Shown here one piece after another: positions 1 to 8,546 of a DNA stretch of 64,000 nt (within the stretch, counting starts at the first letter, position 1; the number at the start of each line of letters is the position of its first letter). Made by a program: the position numbers and the translations under genes. The stretch covers positions 1 to 64,000 of the forward strand of contig JAGFZX010000002.1 of the NCBI GenBank assembly GCA_017889585.1, in the 5' to 3' direction. The notes below the pieces were generated by a model. It was not told where the DNA came from. It saw only the letters and a program-made list of their open reading frames with translations, and ran no database searches. Origin of the DNA: Bacillota bacterium. Its GTDB lineage: Bacteria > Bacillota > Negativicutes > DSM-13327.

Positions 1-1
1 A

Positions 2-679
2 TTGATTTTAACCATGCCTGAGACCTTTAGTATAGAAAGACGGAATTTGCTTAAGGCCTTGGGGGCTCATTTGGTGCTTACTCCTGGTGCACAAGGTATG
101 AAAGGTGCGATCAGCAAAGCGGAAGAACTGGCACGGGAAACTCCCCATTCTTTTATTCCGCAACAGTTCCAAAATCCGGCTAATCCTGAAATACACCGCC
201 AGACAACAGCTGAGGAAATATGGCGGGATACAGATGGAAAAGTGGATATTTTCATCGCTGGGGTTGGTACAGGTGGTACGGTTACTGGCGTCGGTGAAGT
301 GTTAAAAGCTAAAAATCCAGATGCGAAAATCATAGCTGTGGAACCTGCGGATTCTCCTGTTTTGTCAGGCGGCAGCCCTGGGCCACATAAAATTCAAGGG
401 ATTGGAGCAGGCTTCATTCCTGGCGTTTTCAATAGTAATGTTATTGACGAAATATATAAAGTTAAAAATGAAGAAGCATTTCATACAGTAAGGCAACTTG
501 CGTTATCAGAAGGATTGCTTGTCGGTATATCGAGTGGTGCTGCAGTATTTGCCGCGACGCAAATCGCAGCTCGCCCAGAAAATTCAGGAAAAGTCCTTGT
601 CGTATTGTTGCCTGATACAGGGGAACGATATTTGTCCACACGATATTTGTCCACACCTGTGTTCCAAACAGAGTCATAA
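2..679 (+). CDS. cysK: Cysteine synthase, 3' part (gene starts before the window)
   Basis: PLP-dependent O-acetylserine sulfhydrylase, making cysteine from O-acetylserine and sulfide. Only the C-terminal two thirds is present; the N-terminal PLP-lysine region lies upstream of the window, so the TTG at base 2 is not the true start. Visible are the GTGGTVTG phosphate-binding loop, VGISSGAA and the [11 protein letters not shown] tail. It is nearly identical to the 57.4-58.3 kb copy. The end carries a 15-bp tandem duplication (cgatatttgtccaca twice) that repeats RYLST in the protein, absent from the other two cysK copies. Confidence 0.93.
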   Translation: MILTMPETFSIERRNLLKALGAHLVLTPGAQGMKGAISKAEELARETPHSFIPQQFQNPANPEIHRQTTAEEIWRDTDGKVDIFIAGVGTGGTVTGVGEVLKAKNPDAKIIAVEPADSPVLSGGSPGPHKIQGIGAGFIPGVFNSNVIDEIYKVKNEEAFHTVRQLALSEGLLVGISSGAAVFAATQIAARPENSGKVLVVLLPDTGERYLSTRYLSTPVFQTES

Positions 680-693
680 TACTGAGCGAACTA

Positions 694-757
694 GCTGGTC
701 AGTAAAACCTGAAGGCTGAAGATGCGGCAGATGCCGTTCTTCAGCCTTCAGGTTTTT
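694..757 (+). promoter_or_regulatory. Leader element 1 with terminator
   Basis: Copy 1 of the repeated leader: GCTGG, TCAG/CTGA inner stem, loop TAAAAC, then AGGC shared with a 14-bp perfect terminator hairpin and a T5 run. It lies between cysK and the MtaA-like gene, with no clear promoter of its own, so it probably controls read-through from cysK. Confidence 0.75.
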
Positions 758-789
758 GAATTTAATCATACATAAAAAGGGGAGATGTT

Positions 790-1836
790 ATGAATAGGCG
801 CGATGTTGTTTTACAAATCATAAATAGTAAAAAAATAAAAAAATCAAAGGGCGATCCTATTTCAACAGCCTTATTATCAGGTGGTACATGGGCTTTTCGT
901 CAGCAGGGCTTAACTCTTAGGGCGGGGCTCAATGCGCCAGAGGAAGCGGCGAGAATTATTGTGGAGACAAATCAAAAAGTAGGTTCGGATATCGTCTGGC
1001 CGGGATCAGGTTATCACAATTTACTAATTGAAGCTTTGGGTGGTAAAATCACATTTCGTCCCCAGGGTAATATTGATGTAGCAGAGTCACTGCTACGTAG
1101 TGTTGCTGAAATTGATAGTATCCAGATAGATTTTTTGAACCGCGATGTTGGGATTGAATCAGTCCGAAAAATGATAGTACTTACACATCAAGCTATAGGC
1201 CGGGAATATCTGGTTGGAACATCTAGCTGGGGGCCGTTTACTCTAGCTGGGCAGTTTTTGGGTGTGGAAAAACTGATGATTGGCTTATACAAAGATAAAT
1301 TAGGCATTCATGCTTTGATGGATTTTGCCAGCGAAGTATGTTTTCAATACTTGGCACCTGCAGTGACGAGCGGTGCGTCTATCCTATCAATAGCTGAGCC
1401 GACGGCTTCAGGAGATTTAGTATCATTACGCCACTTTGAAGAATTTGTTGCACCGTATCTAACTAAAGTCAATGAACGCTTGAAACAACTAGGTGCCGTC
1501 ACTACTCTTCACATTTGCGGCAATATTACAGATCGATTGGCTGTGGTTCCCCACCTAGGGGTTGATTTGCTATCTGTTGATTATAAAGTCAGCCTTAAAT
1601 ATGCCAAAGAAGTTTTGGGCAACAAAGTAACACTCGCTGGAAATGTAAATCCCATGATACTGAAGGATGGCAGAGCAGAAGATGTGGTAGCAGCAGCAGG
1701 GCAGTGTATAATGGACGCTGGGCAAGAAGGGAATTTTATATTAATGCCTGGCTGTGATATTCCCCCCAGTGTACCCCTGGAAAATATTCAGGCTTTCATT
1801 GGAGCAGGATTAGATGAAGGGAAGGAAGTAAAATAA
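790..1836 (+). CDS. MtaA/uroporphyrinogen-decarboxylase family methyltransferase
   Basis: 348-residue TIM-barrel protein of the UroD/MtaA family, which in anaerobes moves methyl groups between corrinoid proteins and thiols. The zinc-site motif HICGN is at about residue 238 and a conserved PGCDIPP near residue 318, as in methylcobamide:thiol methyltransferases; heme UroD proteins lack this thiol-activating zinc site. The start follows AAGGGGAG eight bases upstream. It sits between a cysK copy and nitrogenase-like pair 1, each behind its own leader element, so a role in methylated-thiol or methionine-related sulfur metabolism is likely. The substrate is unknown. Confidence 0.8.
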   Translation: MNRRDVVLQIINSKKIKKSKGDPISTALLSGGTWAFRQQGLTLRAGLNAPEEAARIIVETNQKVGSDIVWPGSGYHNLLIEALGGKITFRPQGNIDVAESLLRSVAEIDSIQIDFLNRDVGIESVRKMIVLTHQAIGREYLVGTSSWGPFTLAGQFLGVEKLMIGLYKDKLGIHALMDFASEVCFQYLAPAVTSGASILSIAEPTASGDLVSLRHFEEFVAPYLTKVNERLKQLGAVTTLHICGNITDRLAVVPHLGVDLLSVDYKVSLKYAKEVLGNKVTLAGNVNPMILKDGRAEDVVAAAGQCIMDAGQEGNFILMPGCDIPPSVPLENIQAFIGAGLDEGKEVK

Positions 1837-1854
1837 TTTTGCGAAAAGAATCAG

Positions 1855-1883
1855 TTGACGTGGAATTCAATGTATGATATATT
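1855..1883 (+). promoter_or_regulatory. SigA-type promoter for nitrogenase-like operon 1
   Basis: TTGACG and TATATT separated by 17 bp, ending 24 bp before leader element 2. Confidence 0.65.
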
Positions 1884-1906
1884 TTTATAAATGAATTGTA
1901 AGATTG

Positions 1907-1968
1907 GCTGATCAGAAAAGCTGAAGGCTAAAAGTTTTCTTGAAATAAGGAATTCTTTTAGTTTTTTT
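1907..1968 (+). promoter_or_regulatory. Leader element 2 with terminator (tandem, first)
   Basis: GCTGA with TCAG/CTGA inner stem and AGGC running into a CTAAAAG/CTTTTAG terminator with T7. It is the first of two elements in series upstream of DUF2325 and NifD/NifK-like pair 1. Confidence 0.75.
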
Positions 1969-1979
1969 ATTATTTTAAA

Positions 1980-2040
1980 GCTGACTGGATAACCAGAGGC
2001 TGGTTTCTTTCGCACAGGCGGAAAACCAGTCTCTTTTTTT
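1980..2040 (+). promoter_or_regulatory. Leader element 3 with terminator (tandem, second)
   Basis: GCTGA with a CTGG/CCAG inner stem, which covaries relative to element 2, then AGGC leading into a GAGGCTGG/CCAGTCTC terminator and a T8 run. Only 11 bp separate it from the end of element 2. Confidence 0.75.
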
Positions 2041-2049
2041 ATTAGTGAA

Positions 2050-2153
2050 GCGTATTTCGAAAAATACGCAACCTTAATTAACGTAAGAGGTTGTTTAAAA
2101 ATGCCCAGATGCGCAGGAGCAATAACGCAGATGGGCGTTTTGAAACAGACTCT
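2050..2153 (+). repeat. Two hairpins of unknown role after the tandem leaders
   Basis: A perfect 8-bp GCGTATTT stem with a CGAA loop (2050-2069) is followed by a long imperfect inverted repeat (2086-2153): AGAGGTTGTTT pairs with AAACAGACTCT around a GCCCA/TGGGC core. It lies in the 5' untranslated region before the DUF2325 gene. It could be an interspersed repeat or an mRNA stability element; no T-run follows. Confidence 0.5.
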
Positions 2154-2172
2154 ATTATAGGGAGGTGAAAGT

Positions 2173-2469
2173 ATGTCAGTTATGCTTATTGGCGCAGATC
2201 ACTTGGGTGGTATTGGGAAAAAATTGCAGTTGATGGGGTTTCATTCGATTGACCATGTAACTGGCAGAAATGTTAACGACCGCAAAAAATTTAAATGTCC
2301 ATTATCCACAGCTCTAATCGTTGTTTTTATTGATTATATCAATCATGCAACAGCAAAAAACATTAAGGCTACGGCTAAATCCCAGGGAGTGCCTCTTATT
2401 TTCGCTAATCGATCATGGAGCTCACTCAAGGATAAACTAGCTAAATTCAACCTCAAGGAATTGGGGTAA
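2173..2469 (+). CDS. DUF2325 domain protein
   Basis: 98-residue protein matching the DUF2325 pattern: N-terminal MLIGADHLGG, central HVTGR, DYINHATAK, and a C-terminal FANRSWSSL. The family has no firm function but is often encoded next to nitrogenase or molybdenum genes. A GGAGGTGAAAG ribosome site precedes the start. It is the first gene of the operon with nitrogenase-like pair 1, 38 bp upstream of the NifD-like gene. Confidence 0.8.
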   Translation: MSVMLIGADHLGGIGKKLQLMGFHSIDHVTGRNVNDRKKFKCPLSTALIVVFIDYINHATAKNIKATAKSQGVPLIFANRSWSSLKDKLAKFNLKELG

Positions 2470-2507
2470 TTAAAAAATATTTATTCATTTGTATGGGGTG
2501 AAATAAA

Positions 2508-3998
2508 ATGAGCAATTTTGATCAAAAAGAACCACCACGCAGAGAGCATCGTCTAAATGCCTGCATTGCTTGTGGCGGTACCTTGGCTGATATGGCAAAC
2601 CGTAAGATGAAATGTTGCGTTCCCGATGGGGAACGTAGCTTTACACAGAATAGTATTTGCTTGCTGCTACCTGCCCTGGGTATGATGAACAGTATTCCTA
2701 ACAGTGTTGTATTGATGCATGGCGCTGTGGGGTGCGGTTCTTCGGCTCATGGCGGTAATGCAGGAGTGCGGGCTGGTAATGTCCACCGCTGGGGTACTGC
2801 AAAAGATGGAGTATGGCTATCAACAGCCCTTGACGAAAGGGATGTCATTTGCGGTGGTGAAGAAAAGTTGGAAGAGGCTATTCGTGAAGTAGACCGTCGT
2901 TATAGTCCAACAATTATCTTCGTTGTGGCTGGTTGTGTTCCAGGAATTATCGGCGATGATATTGATGGTGTGGCTGAGCGTCTTCAGTCCGTCGTTGCGG
3001 CGAAGCTCCTTCCTGTTCATTGTGAAGGTTTTAAGACCAAAATATGGGCGACTGCTTATGATGCAGTGTATCATGCCCTGGGCCGAGTTATGCTCCAGGA
3101 TACAGCCGAAAATCTTGCTCTGGAGAAACCAAAAAAACCAACGATTAATCTGATGAATGTTTCTTCTATGGGACGTATTGATGAAGTAGAACTAGAGAGA
3201 TTACTTACATCCTTAGGACTTGATGTTAATATATTCCCAGTCTTTGCGAAACCAGAGAAGATGTATTCTGTGACTCATGCCGATCTTTCCATCAGTACCT
3301 GCCCGACGCATGATGATTATTTGCTTACGTATTTAAAGGAAAAATATAACATTCCCTATATCATTAAACATATGCCAATTGGGATAGGAAATACAGGTGA
3401 GTGGCTGCGCAATGTAGCTGAGTTTTTCGGTTTGCAAAACCAGGTGGAAGAGTTAATTGCCGCCGAAGAGGCAGAACTAAAAAAAGCATTAGAAGAATTC
3501 AAACCACTATTCAGTGGCAAAAAAGTATTTGTTAGCGCTGGAGAATTCCGGGCCCTTTCAACGGCAATCTTACTCGCAGAGCTTGGTTTTGAGGTCGTGG
3601 CTGTTCGGTCTTATCATCATGATGAATTTGCTGATGAAGAATATGAAAAACTTGCTAAAATTACGGTTAAAGATTTCCCACTCAGTATTGCTAATTGCCA
3701 GCCCTTTGAGGAAGCCAATCTAATAAGGCGAGTTAAACCTGATATTTTCCTTGGACATATGAATGGCAATTCTACAGCTGCTAAACTTGGTGTAGCAACT
3801 AATGCTATTTATAATGTTGGTCTTCAATTTGTCGGTTATCAGGGAGCCTATCAATTGGCCCGCCGCTTACATCGTCAATTAACAAACCCTAATTTTAACC
3901 AAAATATTAGTAAGTGGGTCAATTTGCCCTATTCTCAAGAGTGGTATGAACAAGATCCATTTACTCACATCAAGAATGGGGAGGTTGAAGGTCAATGA
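2508..3998 (+). CDS. Nitrogenase-like component 1, alpha (NifD-like) subunit, pair 1
   Basis: 496-residue oxidoreductase/nitrogenase component 1 protein. Cys51, Cys76 (GAVGCG) and Cys143 (AGCVPGIIGDD) match the three P-cluster cysteines of NifD. Cys265 (STCPTHDD) sits where NifD has its FeMo-co cysteine (Av Cys275). The C-terminal FVGYQG stretch aligns with GPYHGYDG, so the FeMo-co histidine is replaced by Val. Four extra N-terminal cysteines (C19, C22, C36, C37) are present. The gene overlaps the NifK-like gene by 4 bp. A related methylthio-alkane-reductase-like organosulfur activity is my inference; true N2 fixation looks unlikely. Confidence 0.9.
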   Translation: MSNFDQKEPPRREHRLNACIACGGTLADMANRKMKCCVPDGERSFTQNSICLLLPALGMMNSIPNSVVLMHGAVGCGSSAHGGNAGVRAGNVHRWGTAKDGVWLSTALDERDVICGGEEKLEEAIREVDRRYSPTIIFVVAGCVPGIIGDDIDGVAERLQSVVAAKLLPVHCEGFKTKIWATAYDAVYHALGRVMLQDTAENLALEKPKKPTINLMNVSSMGRIDEVELERLLTSLGLDVNIFPVFAKPEKMYSVTHADLSISTCPTHDDYLLTYLKEKYNIPYIIKHMPIGIGNTGEWLRNVAEFFGLQNQVEELIAAEEAELKKALEEFKPLFSGKKVFVSAGEFRALSTAILLAELGFEVVAVRSYHHDEFADEEYEKLAKITVKDFPLSIANCQPFEEANLIRRVKPDIFLGHMNGNSTAAKLGVATNAIYNVGLQFVGYQGAYQLARRLHRQLTNPNFNQNISKWVNLPYSQEWYEQDPFTHIKNGEVEGQ

Positions 3999-5338
3999 GT
4001 AGTTTTATTGAACGACCGCGCTTTACTTGCGCATTAGGAGGAGCAATGGCTACAGTGACTGCTTTACCTAGAACGGTGGCTATTTTACATGCCCCATCTG
4101 GGTGTGCGGGCAATAATGCATGGACACAAGCGGGGGGCTGCGGTTTACAGGTAGGAGGCTATTGCGGTGGACTGAGTATACCTGGATCGAATATTCAAGA
4201 AAAAGAAGTTGTTTTTGGTGGCATAGAACGGTTGGGGGAGCAAATCAATAACACATTGAAAGTCATGGATGGTGACTTATATGTAGTATTAACAAGTTGT
4301 GTTACTGATATTATTGGCGATGATGTGGCTTCAGTCGTAAGACCATTGAAAGAACAAGGCATTGATATTATTCATGCTGAGACTGGTGGCTTTAAGGGGA
4401 ATTCATATTTAGGATATGAATTGGTACTAGAAAGTTTGTTAGAAACATATATTGCTAAAGCCGAGACAGTGAAAGGCAGTGTTAATGTATGGGGAATTGC
4501 GCCTTACTTTGATGTCTTTTGGCGAGGTAATTTGGCAGGTGTAAGAACATTATTAGAGAAACTAGGCCTCACAGTAAATACGTTCTTTACCGTTGATGAC
4601 AGCCTTGAAGCTATTCGCCAGGCTGGTTCTGCTGAACTTAATATTGTTGTTTCTGATGTAATAGGGCAGAAGGCAGCTAAAATTAGCCGTGAGGTACACG
4701 GTATCCCTTATGTGATTAGTACCCTTCCCGTTGGTCCATCGGCTAGTAATGATTTTTTGCGTACTGTTGGAGCAGCGTTAAGTCTTGATCAGGCATTTGT
4801 AGAAGAGATTATTGCTCAGGAGAATCGGCGTTATTATCAGCTGCTTGAACCAATTACAGATTGCTTTAACGACATGGACTTGCAACGATATGCAGCCGTG
4901 ATTGGCGATTCCAATTATGCAGTAGCCATTACACGCTTTCTTGTTGATGATTTAGGTTGGTTGCCTGAGGTAGTAGCGATCACTGACGTGCTAGAAGAGA
5001 AAGAGCAATCAACTATCGTGGCAAGTTTCACCAGTCTTACGTCAGGGATAGCTCCTAAAATCATTTTTAATGGTGATAGTACCGCAATCTCTCGGCAAGT
5101 GAAAGAACACTGGGAGAGTCGTCAAGGAAAAAGTGGCAAGTACAGCAACCCTTTAACTCCAGCTTTTGTCGTTGGCAGTTCCCTTGATCGTCCCTTGGCC
5201 TTTGATTTAGGTGCAGCACATTTGAGTGTAAGCTTCCCTGTCGCTAACAGGGCAGTGATTGATAGGGGATATACAGGTTATAGTGGAGGTTTACGCCTTA
5301 TTGAGGACTTGATTAGCACTATTATTATTAATCGATAA
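3995..5338 (+). CDS. Nitrogenase-like component 1, beta (NifK-like) subunit, pair 1
   Basis: 447-residue partner of the preceding NifD-like protein, translationally coupled by an ATGA overlap. Cys12 (FTCALGG), Cys37 (APSGCAG) and Cys102 (TSCVTDIIGDD) match the three beta-side P-cluster cysteines. EVVFGGIERL and the GGFKGN motif are typical of component-1 beta subunits. It is shorter than true NifK (about 520) because it lacks the N-terminal extension. It is similar to the NifK-like proteins at 25.5 and 52 kb. Confidence 0.9.
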   Translation: MSSFIERPRFTCALGGAMATVTALPRTVAILHAPSGCAGNNAWTQAGGCGLQVGGYCGGLSIPGSNIQEKEVVFGGIERLGEQINNTLKVMDGDLYVVLTSCVTDIIGDDVASVVRPLKEQGIDIIHAETGGFKGNSYLGYELVLESLLETYIAKAETVKGSVNVWGIAPYFDVFWRGNLAGVRTLLEKLGLTVNTFFTVDDSLEAIRQAGSAELNIVVSDVIGQKAAKISREVHGIPYVISTLPVGPSASNDFLRTVGAALSLDQAFVEEIIAQENRRYYQLLEPITDCFNDMDLQRYAAVIGDSNYAVAITRFLVDDLGWLPEVVAITDVLEEKEQSTIVASFTSLTSGIAPKIIFNGDSTAISRQVKEHWESRQGKSGKYSNPLTPAFVVGSSLDRPLAFDLGAAHLSVSFPVANRAVIDRGYTGYSGGLRLIEDLISTIIINR

Positions 5339-5365
5339 TCATTATATTTATTTTAAATTAGCATA

Positions 5366-5423
5366 GCTGATCAGGAATGAACTGAAGGCAAAGGAGCTCT
5401 AAACAGAGCACTCTTTGCCTTTT
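5366..5423 (+). promoter_or_regulatory. Leader element 4 with terminator
   Basis: GCTGA, TCAG/CTGA stem with loop GAATGAA, then AGGC entering a GGCAAAG/CTTTGCC terminator with T4. It precedes the double DUF2292 gene. Confidence 0.75.
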
Positions 5424-5444
5424 CATTATATAAGGAGGATTTTT

Positions 5445-5867
5445 ATGGCGGAATTTCTTGTAAACGGTAGAAATGCTATAACAGATTTAGGTCGGGGAGG
5501 GTATAAAAGTATGGGGAAGATGAACCAAATAAAACCATTGCCTTCTCAGGTATTTGAAATTATAGAATGCTTCTTATATACTGTACAGTATGGGCAACTC
5601 ATTTTAGTCATACAAGATGGAAATGTTGTCAAAATAGAGAAGATAGAAAAATTCATCATTTCAGCAAAAAGCAGAGAAGTAAGATCAACAAAAATAGATA
5701 AACCCTTAAAAAAACACCCTTTGCAGACTAAAATTTTAACTGAATTGCAGAGTATAAAGTATGGACAGTTGGTAATTCGGTTGGATAACGGGTATGTAGA
5801 GCAAATTGAAAAAACCGAAAAGAAACGCATTAATGAACTAGAAGGATTGTATGGAGATGGCATATAA
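5445..5867 (+). CDS. Tandem DUF2292 (YezD-like) protein
   Basis: The start is ATG 5445, behind AAGGAGG; the ORF-track start at 5415 lies inside the terminator. The 140-residue product has two YezD/DUF2292-like units, at about residues 30-70 (VQYGQLILVIQDGNVVKIEK) and 95-130 (IKYGQLVIRLDNGYVEQIEK). DUF2292 proteins are normally single units of about 60 residues and often lie near sulfur assimilation genes (yezD in Bacillus is one). The function is unknown; the duplication is unusual. Confidence 0.75.
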   Translation: MAEFLVNGRNAITDLGRGGYKSMGKMNQIKPLPSQVFEIIECFLYTVQYGQLILVIQDGNVVKIEKIEKFIISAKSREVRSTKIDKPLKKHPLQTKILTELQSIKYGQLVIRLDNGYVEQIEKTEKKRINELEGLYGDGI

Positions 5868-5877
5868 TTCATTTTCA

Positions 5878-5918
5878 TAGAAAAAACAACAAGCATTTAT
5901 TGCTTGTTGTTTTTTCTA
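5878..5918. terminator. Bidirectional terminator
   Basis: Perfect hairpin with AAAAAACAACAAGCA paired to TGCTTGTTGTTTTTT, between the convergent DUF2292 gene (+) and the DUF1638-like gene (-). Confidence 0.85.
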
Positions 5919-5956
5919 TCAGGCTCATAATCTTGTTATTTTTAAACCTATATGGT

Positions 5957-6467
5957 TTAACTAATTTTACCATAAACGCCAAAAAACTCTTCTTCAATTA
6001 TTTTAAAGGGTGCAATGTGGGCAAAATGATCTTCATCCCATGGGCCGTTTACGATTTTTTGAATATAGGCATCATTGCCTTGTAACTTGCTGGTGCGACG
6101 AAAGGATATTTTTTTCCGCGATCATCCATCCACAGGACAAATAGAATGTTCCTAATTCTTCTTTAGTGAAATGTTCATATGCAGTTTTTGAACCAAGTAG
6201 GATGGGGAGACAATCATGAACCCTAGGAATAATTAAAGGGCTGTCGGATGCTTTCAAATTTTTAGTAGCTCCGCCACAAAGACCGAAGGCAAGAATAATC
6301 TTTGAATATCCTAAAGAACGATCTAGAATATTCTGCAATTCTATATGCAATTTTTGGGGATAAAGGTGAAGTTTCATGGGAATAAACTCATATTCTACTT
6401 GAAAATCTGGCGATATGGCAAGTAATTCTTCTTTCATCACTTCACAGGCGATGATTTTGACAGTCAT
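5957..6467 (-). pseudogene. DUF1638-like protein gene with a frameshift
   Basis: On the minus strand ATG 6467, behind GGAGGTG, opens a protein beginning MTVKIIACEVMKEEL and containing LAFGLCGGATKNL, IPRVHDCLPILLGS and TFYLSCGWM, typical of DUF1638 proteins seen near methyltransferase genes. The reading frame ends at 6072. A one-base deletion in the 7-T run at 6109-6115 would let it continue through AYIQKIVNGPWDEDHFAHI to a stop at 5957, which still looks coding. The gene is therefore disrupted by a homopolymer indel, or the base call is wrong. Confidence 0.65.
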
Positions 6468-6701
6468 GAGATCTTCACCTCCATATATTGGGGAAAATTA
6501 AAAGGATAAGTATCATTGATAGGTGATGACTTAGCCTTCGTTTTTTTCGATCAACTAAAGATTAGTATATTTATATTCTATTTGACATTTAAATAGTTTA
6601 TGTATATTTAAATTACTATAGTTAAGATGTGTTGTCAAGATCTTTTAGTATTAAAGGAATACAGTGTATTGAAACTTTAGATAATTAAATAATATGATTT
6701 G

Positions 6702-6729
6702 TTGACAAATGAATAAATTTTAATATAAT
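6702..6729 (+). promoter_or_regulatory. SigA-type promoter
   Basis: TTGACA and TATAAT with a 16-bp spacer, 31 bp before leader element 5. Confidence 0.75.
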
Positions 6730-6759
6730 AGAAATCAAAGTTGATCAATAGAAATGATG

Positions 6760-6816
6760 ACTGACCGTAAAAGGAGGTCAAATTCTTTCTGCAACGAAAG
6801 TAGTTTGTCCTTTTTT
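6760..6816 (+). promoter_or_regulatory. Leader element 5 with terminator (divergent form)
   Basis: Short variant with ACT/GGT outer pairing and a CC/GG inner pair; ACT/GGT replaces GCT/GGC with preserved pairing. AGGT continues into a GGTCAAA/TTTGTCC hairpin with T6. The next gene is the CHR transporter, 285 bp further on. Confidence 0.6.
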
Positions 6817-6839
6817 AGGTCATCAGAAAGTATAAGTTT

Positions 6840-7060
6840 TTTAACGATAAAGAAGAACGATTAACCGCAAAGATCGCAAAGGGAATAAGAATGTTTTTTT
6901 TATAAACCCTTTGTGTCCTTTGCGACTTTGTGGTTCAATATTTTTTCTGTGCCTCTGCGGTAAAACGTTCTTATCTTTAGGACTTTTTTTACTGCAGTGG
7001 TGCAGAGTACACAGAGGGGAATTTTAAACGGACGCATAGCGTTTTTTTTACACTTAAAAA
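6840..7060. repeat. Imperfect inverted repeat of the CGCAAAG type
   Basis: AACCGCAAAGATCGCAAAGGG (6863 on) is answered by CCCTTTGTGTCCTTTGCGAC and TGGTT (ending 6936). A wider arm pairs AAAGAAGAACG with CGTTCTTATCTTTA. The CGCAAAG/CTCTGCG wording resembles dispersed repeats found in many bacterial genomes. It fills the gap between leader 5 and the CHR gene. A decoy ORF (6900-7085, minus) comes from it. Confidence 0.55.
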
Positions 7061-7100
7061 GAAAGTTAAGTAAGGGTTCTGGCATTGGGGAGATGGTGTT

Positions 7101-8309
7101 TTGAAAGCCACAATATCAGACGATCTAAAGATGAAGGTCAGGGCTATTTCTTTAGGGGAATTATTCATGATTTATTTGAAGATTGGCTGTGTCGGTTTTG
7201 GTCCAACACTTGCGTCTGAAACCAAAAAGCATCTGGTCAAAGAATTAAACTGGATTAGCGAGGATGATTTTGTAAACGGTCTAGCTCTTGCACAACTTTT
7301 ACCTGGCGCGACCTTTGTTTCCCTTACCGTTTATATTGGATATCGACTGCGCGGAATTGCAGGTGGAGTGACTAGTTTCGTGGCTCTTTTGTTGCCGCCC
7401 TTTACCATTATGGTTGTACTGTCCTATATTTATTTTACATATGGTTCAATGACGGAGGTCGGTATTCTATTTAAAGGCATTGGAGTGGTCGTAGTTGGTC
7501 TGATTGCTCATGCTCTTATGGAAATTGGGAAATCTGTCGTTTCAGATATGAGAGGAATCCTCATTGCCCTAGCAGCCATGGGGGTTATTCTATATTGTCC
7601 TAATATTTTTATTGTGTTGTGTTTAGCGGCAGTGGCTGGTATTGGCCTATATTATCAGCCTTTAAAACGCCAAGCTAAAGTCGTCGTTAAGAGTGAGAGT
7701 TCTATTCAGCATAATAGGAAAGTTGTACCTATTAAACAGATTATTCTTCTCGGTGTTATATTGATTGTTCTTGGATATGGGGCGTCATTTCAGCCCATTC
7801 TGCTAACGTTAGGCTTGGTATTTTTTCGTATGGGAGCTTTCTTGTTTGGGGGCGGCTTTTCCATGATCCCTTTTATTCAGCAAGAAGTGGTCATGAATTA
7901 TCATTGGTTAACCCTTGATGAATTCATTGTAGGTATTGCTTTGGGTCAAGTCACCCCAGGACCCGTATTAATTACCGCAACTTTTATAGGTTATAAGGTT
8001 GCCGCTCTTAGTGGCGCTGCGGCTGCGACTCTTGGTATTTTCTTGCCCACACTATTTTTGGTTCCAGCTACTGCTGAAATTCATCTAAAAGTTCGGAATA
8101 ATCTTTGGGTACAGGCAGCCCTCAAAGGGGTTGTAGCGACCCTGACTGGTATGATGCTAGTAGTTGTTGTAAATTTGGCTCGCCATTCATTGATTGATGT
8201 ACCTTCAGCTCTGTTAGCGATAGGCATCTTTAGTGTGCTGAAATTTCGTAAGCCCAATACAATATGGGTAATTATCGGTGGAACACTGCTGTATTGTTTT
8301 ATCCGATGA
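7101..8309 (+). CDS. chrA: CHR (chromate transporter) family protein
   Basis: 402-residue membrane protein with two CHR domains. The first starts at about residue 17 (GELFMIYLKIGCVGFGPTLASE) and the second at about 237 (FFRMGAFLFGGGFSMIPFIQQEVV ... GQVTPGPVLI), giving about 10-12 membrane segments. Family members export chromate and some are linked to sulfate metabolism. TTG start with GGGGAGATG upstream. Given leader 5 and the sulfur island, transport of a sulfur oxyanion is possible; this is inference. Confidence 0.85.
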   Translation: MKATISDDLKMKVRAISLGELFMIYLKIGCVGFGPTLASETKKHLVKELNWISEDDFVNGLALAQLLPGATFVSLTVYIGYRLRGIAGGVTSFVALLLPPFTIMVVLSYIYFTYGSMTEVGILFKGIGVVVVGLIAHALMEIGKSVVSDMRGILIALAAMGVILYCPNIFIVLCLAAVAGIGLYYQPLKRQAKVVVKSESSIQHNRKVVPIKQIILLGVILIVLGYGASFQPILLTLGLVFFRMGAFLFGGGFSMIPFIQQEVVMNYHWLTLDEFIVGIALGQVTPGPVLITATFIGYKVAALSGAAAATLGIFLPTLFLVPATAEIHLKVRNNLWVQAALKGVVATLTGMMLVVVVNLARHSLIDVPSALLAIGIFSVLKFRKPNTIWVIIGGTLLYCFIR

Positions 8310-8386
8310 CCAAGCTCCTGGATAAGGGTGACTAAGATACAGATGAAGTTATTTCACGAACTTGTTCAAGCTGATCGAATTGCATC

Positions 8387-8415
8387 TTGACAAATTCTAT
8401 AACCAAGTATAGTAT
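8387..8415 (+). promoter_or_regulatory. SigA-type promoter
   Basis: TTGACA and TAGTAT with a 17-bp spacer, 21 bp before leader element 6. Confidence 0.7.
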
Positions 8416-8435
8416 ATAAATAATTAAATCGTCGA

Positions 8436-8503
8436 GCTGATCAGTAGTGTAACTGAAGGCAAAGAAAGATTCCCCATAAGGGGATCGGTCTTTGCCTTTT
8501 TTT
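8436..8503 (+). promoter_or_regulatory. Leader element 6 with terminator
   Basis: GCTGA, TCAG/CTGA stem with a long loop (TAGTGTAA), then AGGC into a GGCAAAG/CTTTGCC terminator that has a CCCC/GGGG core and a T7 run. It precedes the NifX-like gene. Confidence 0.78.
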
Positions 8504-8546
8504 ATTTTAAAATGTATCCATCCATAAAGAAAAGGAAGTGTGTGGT

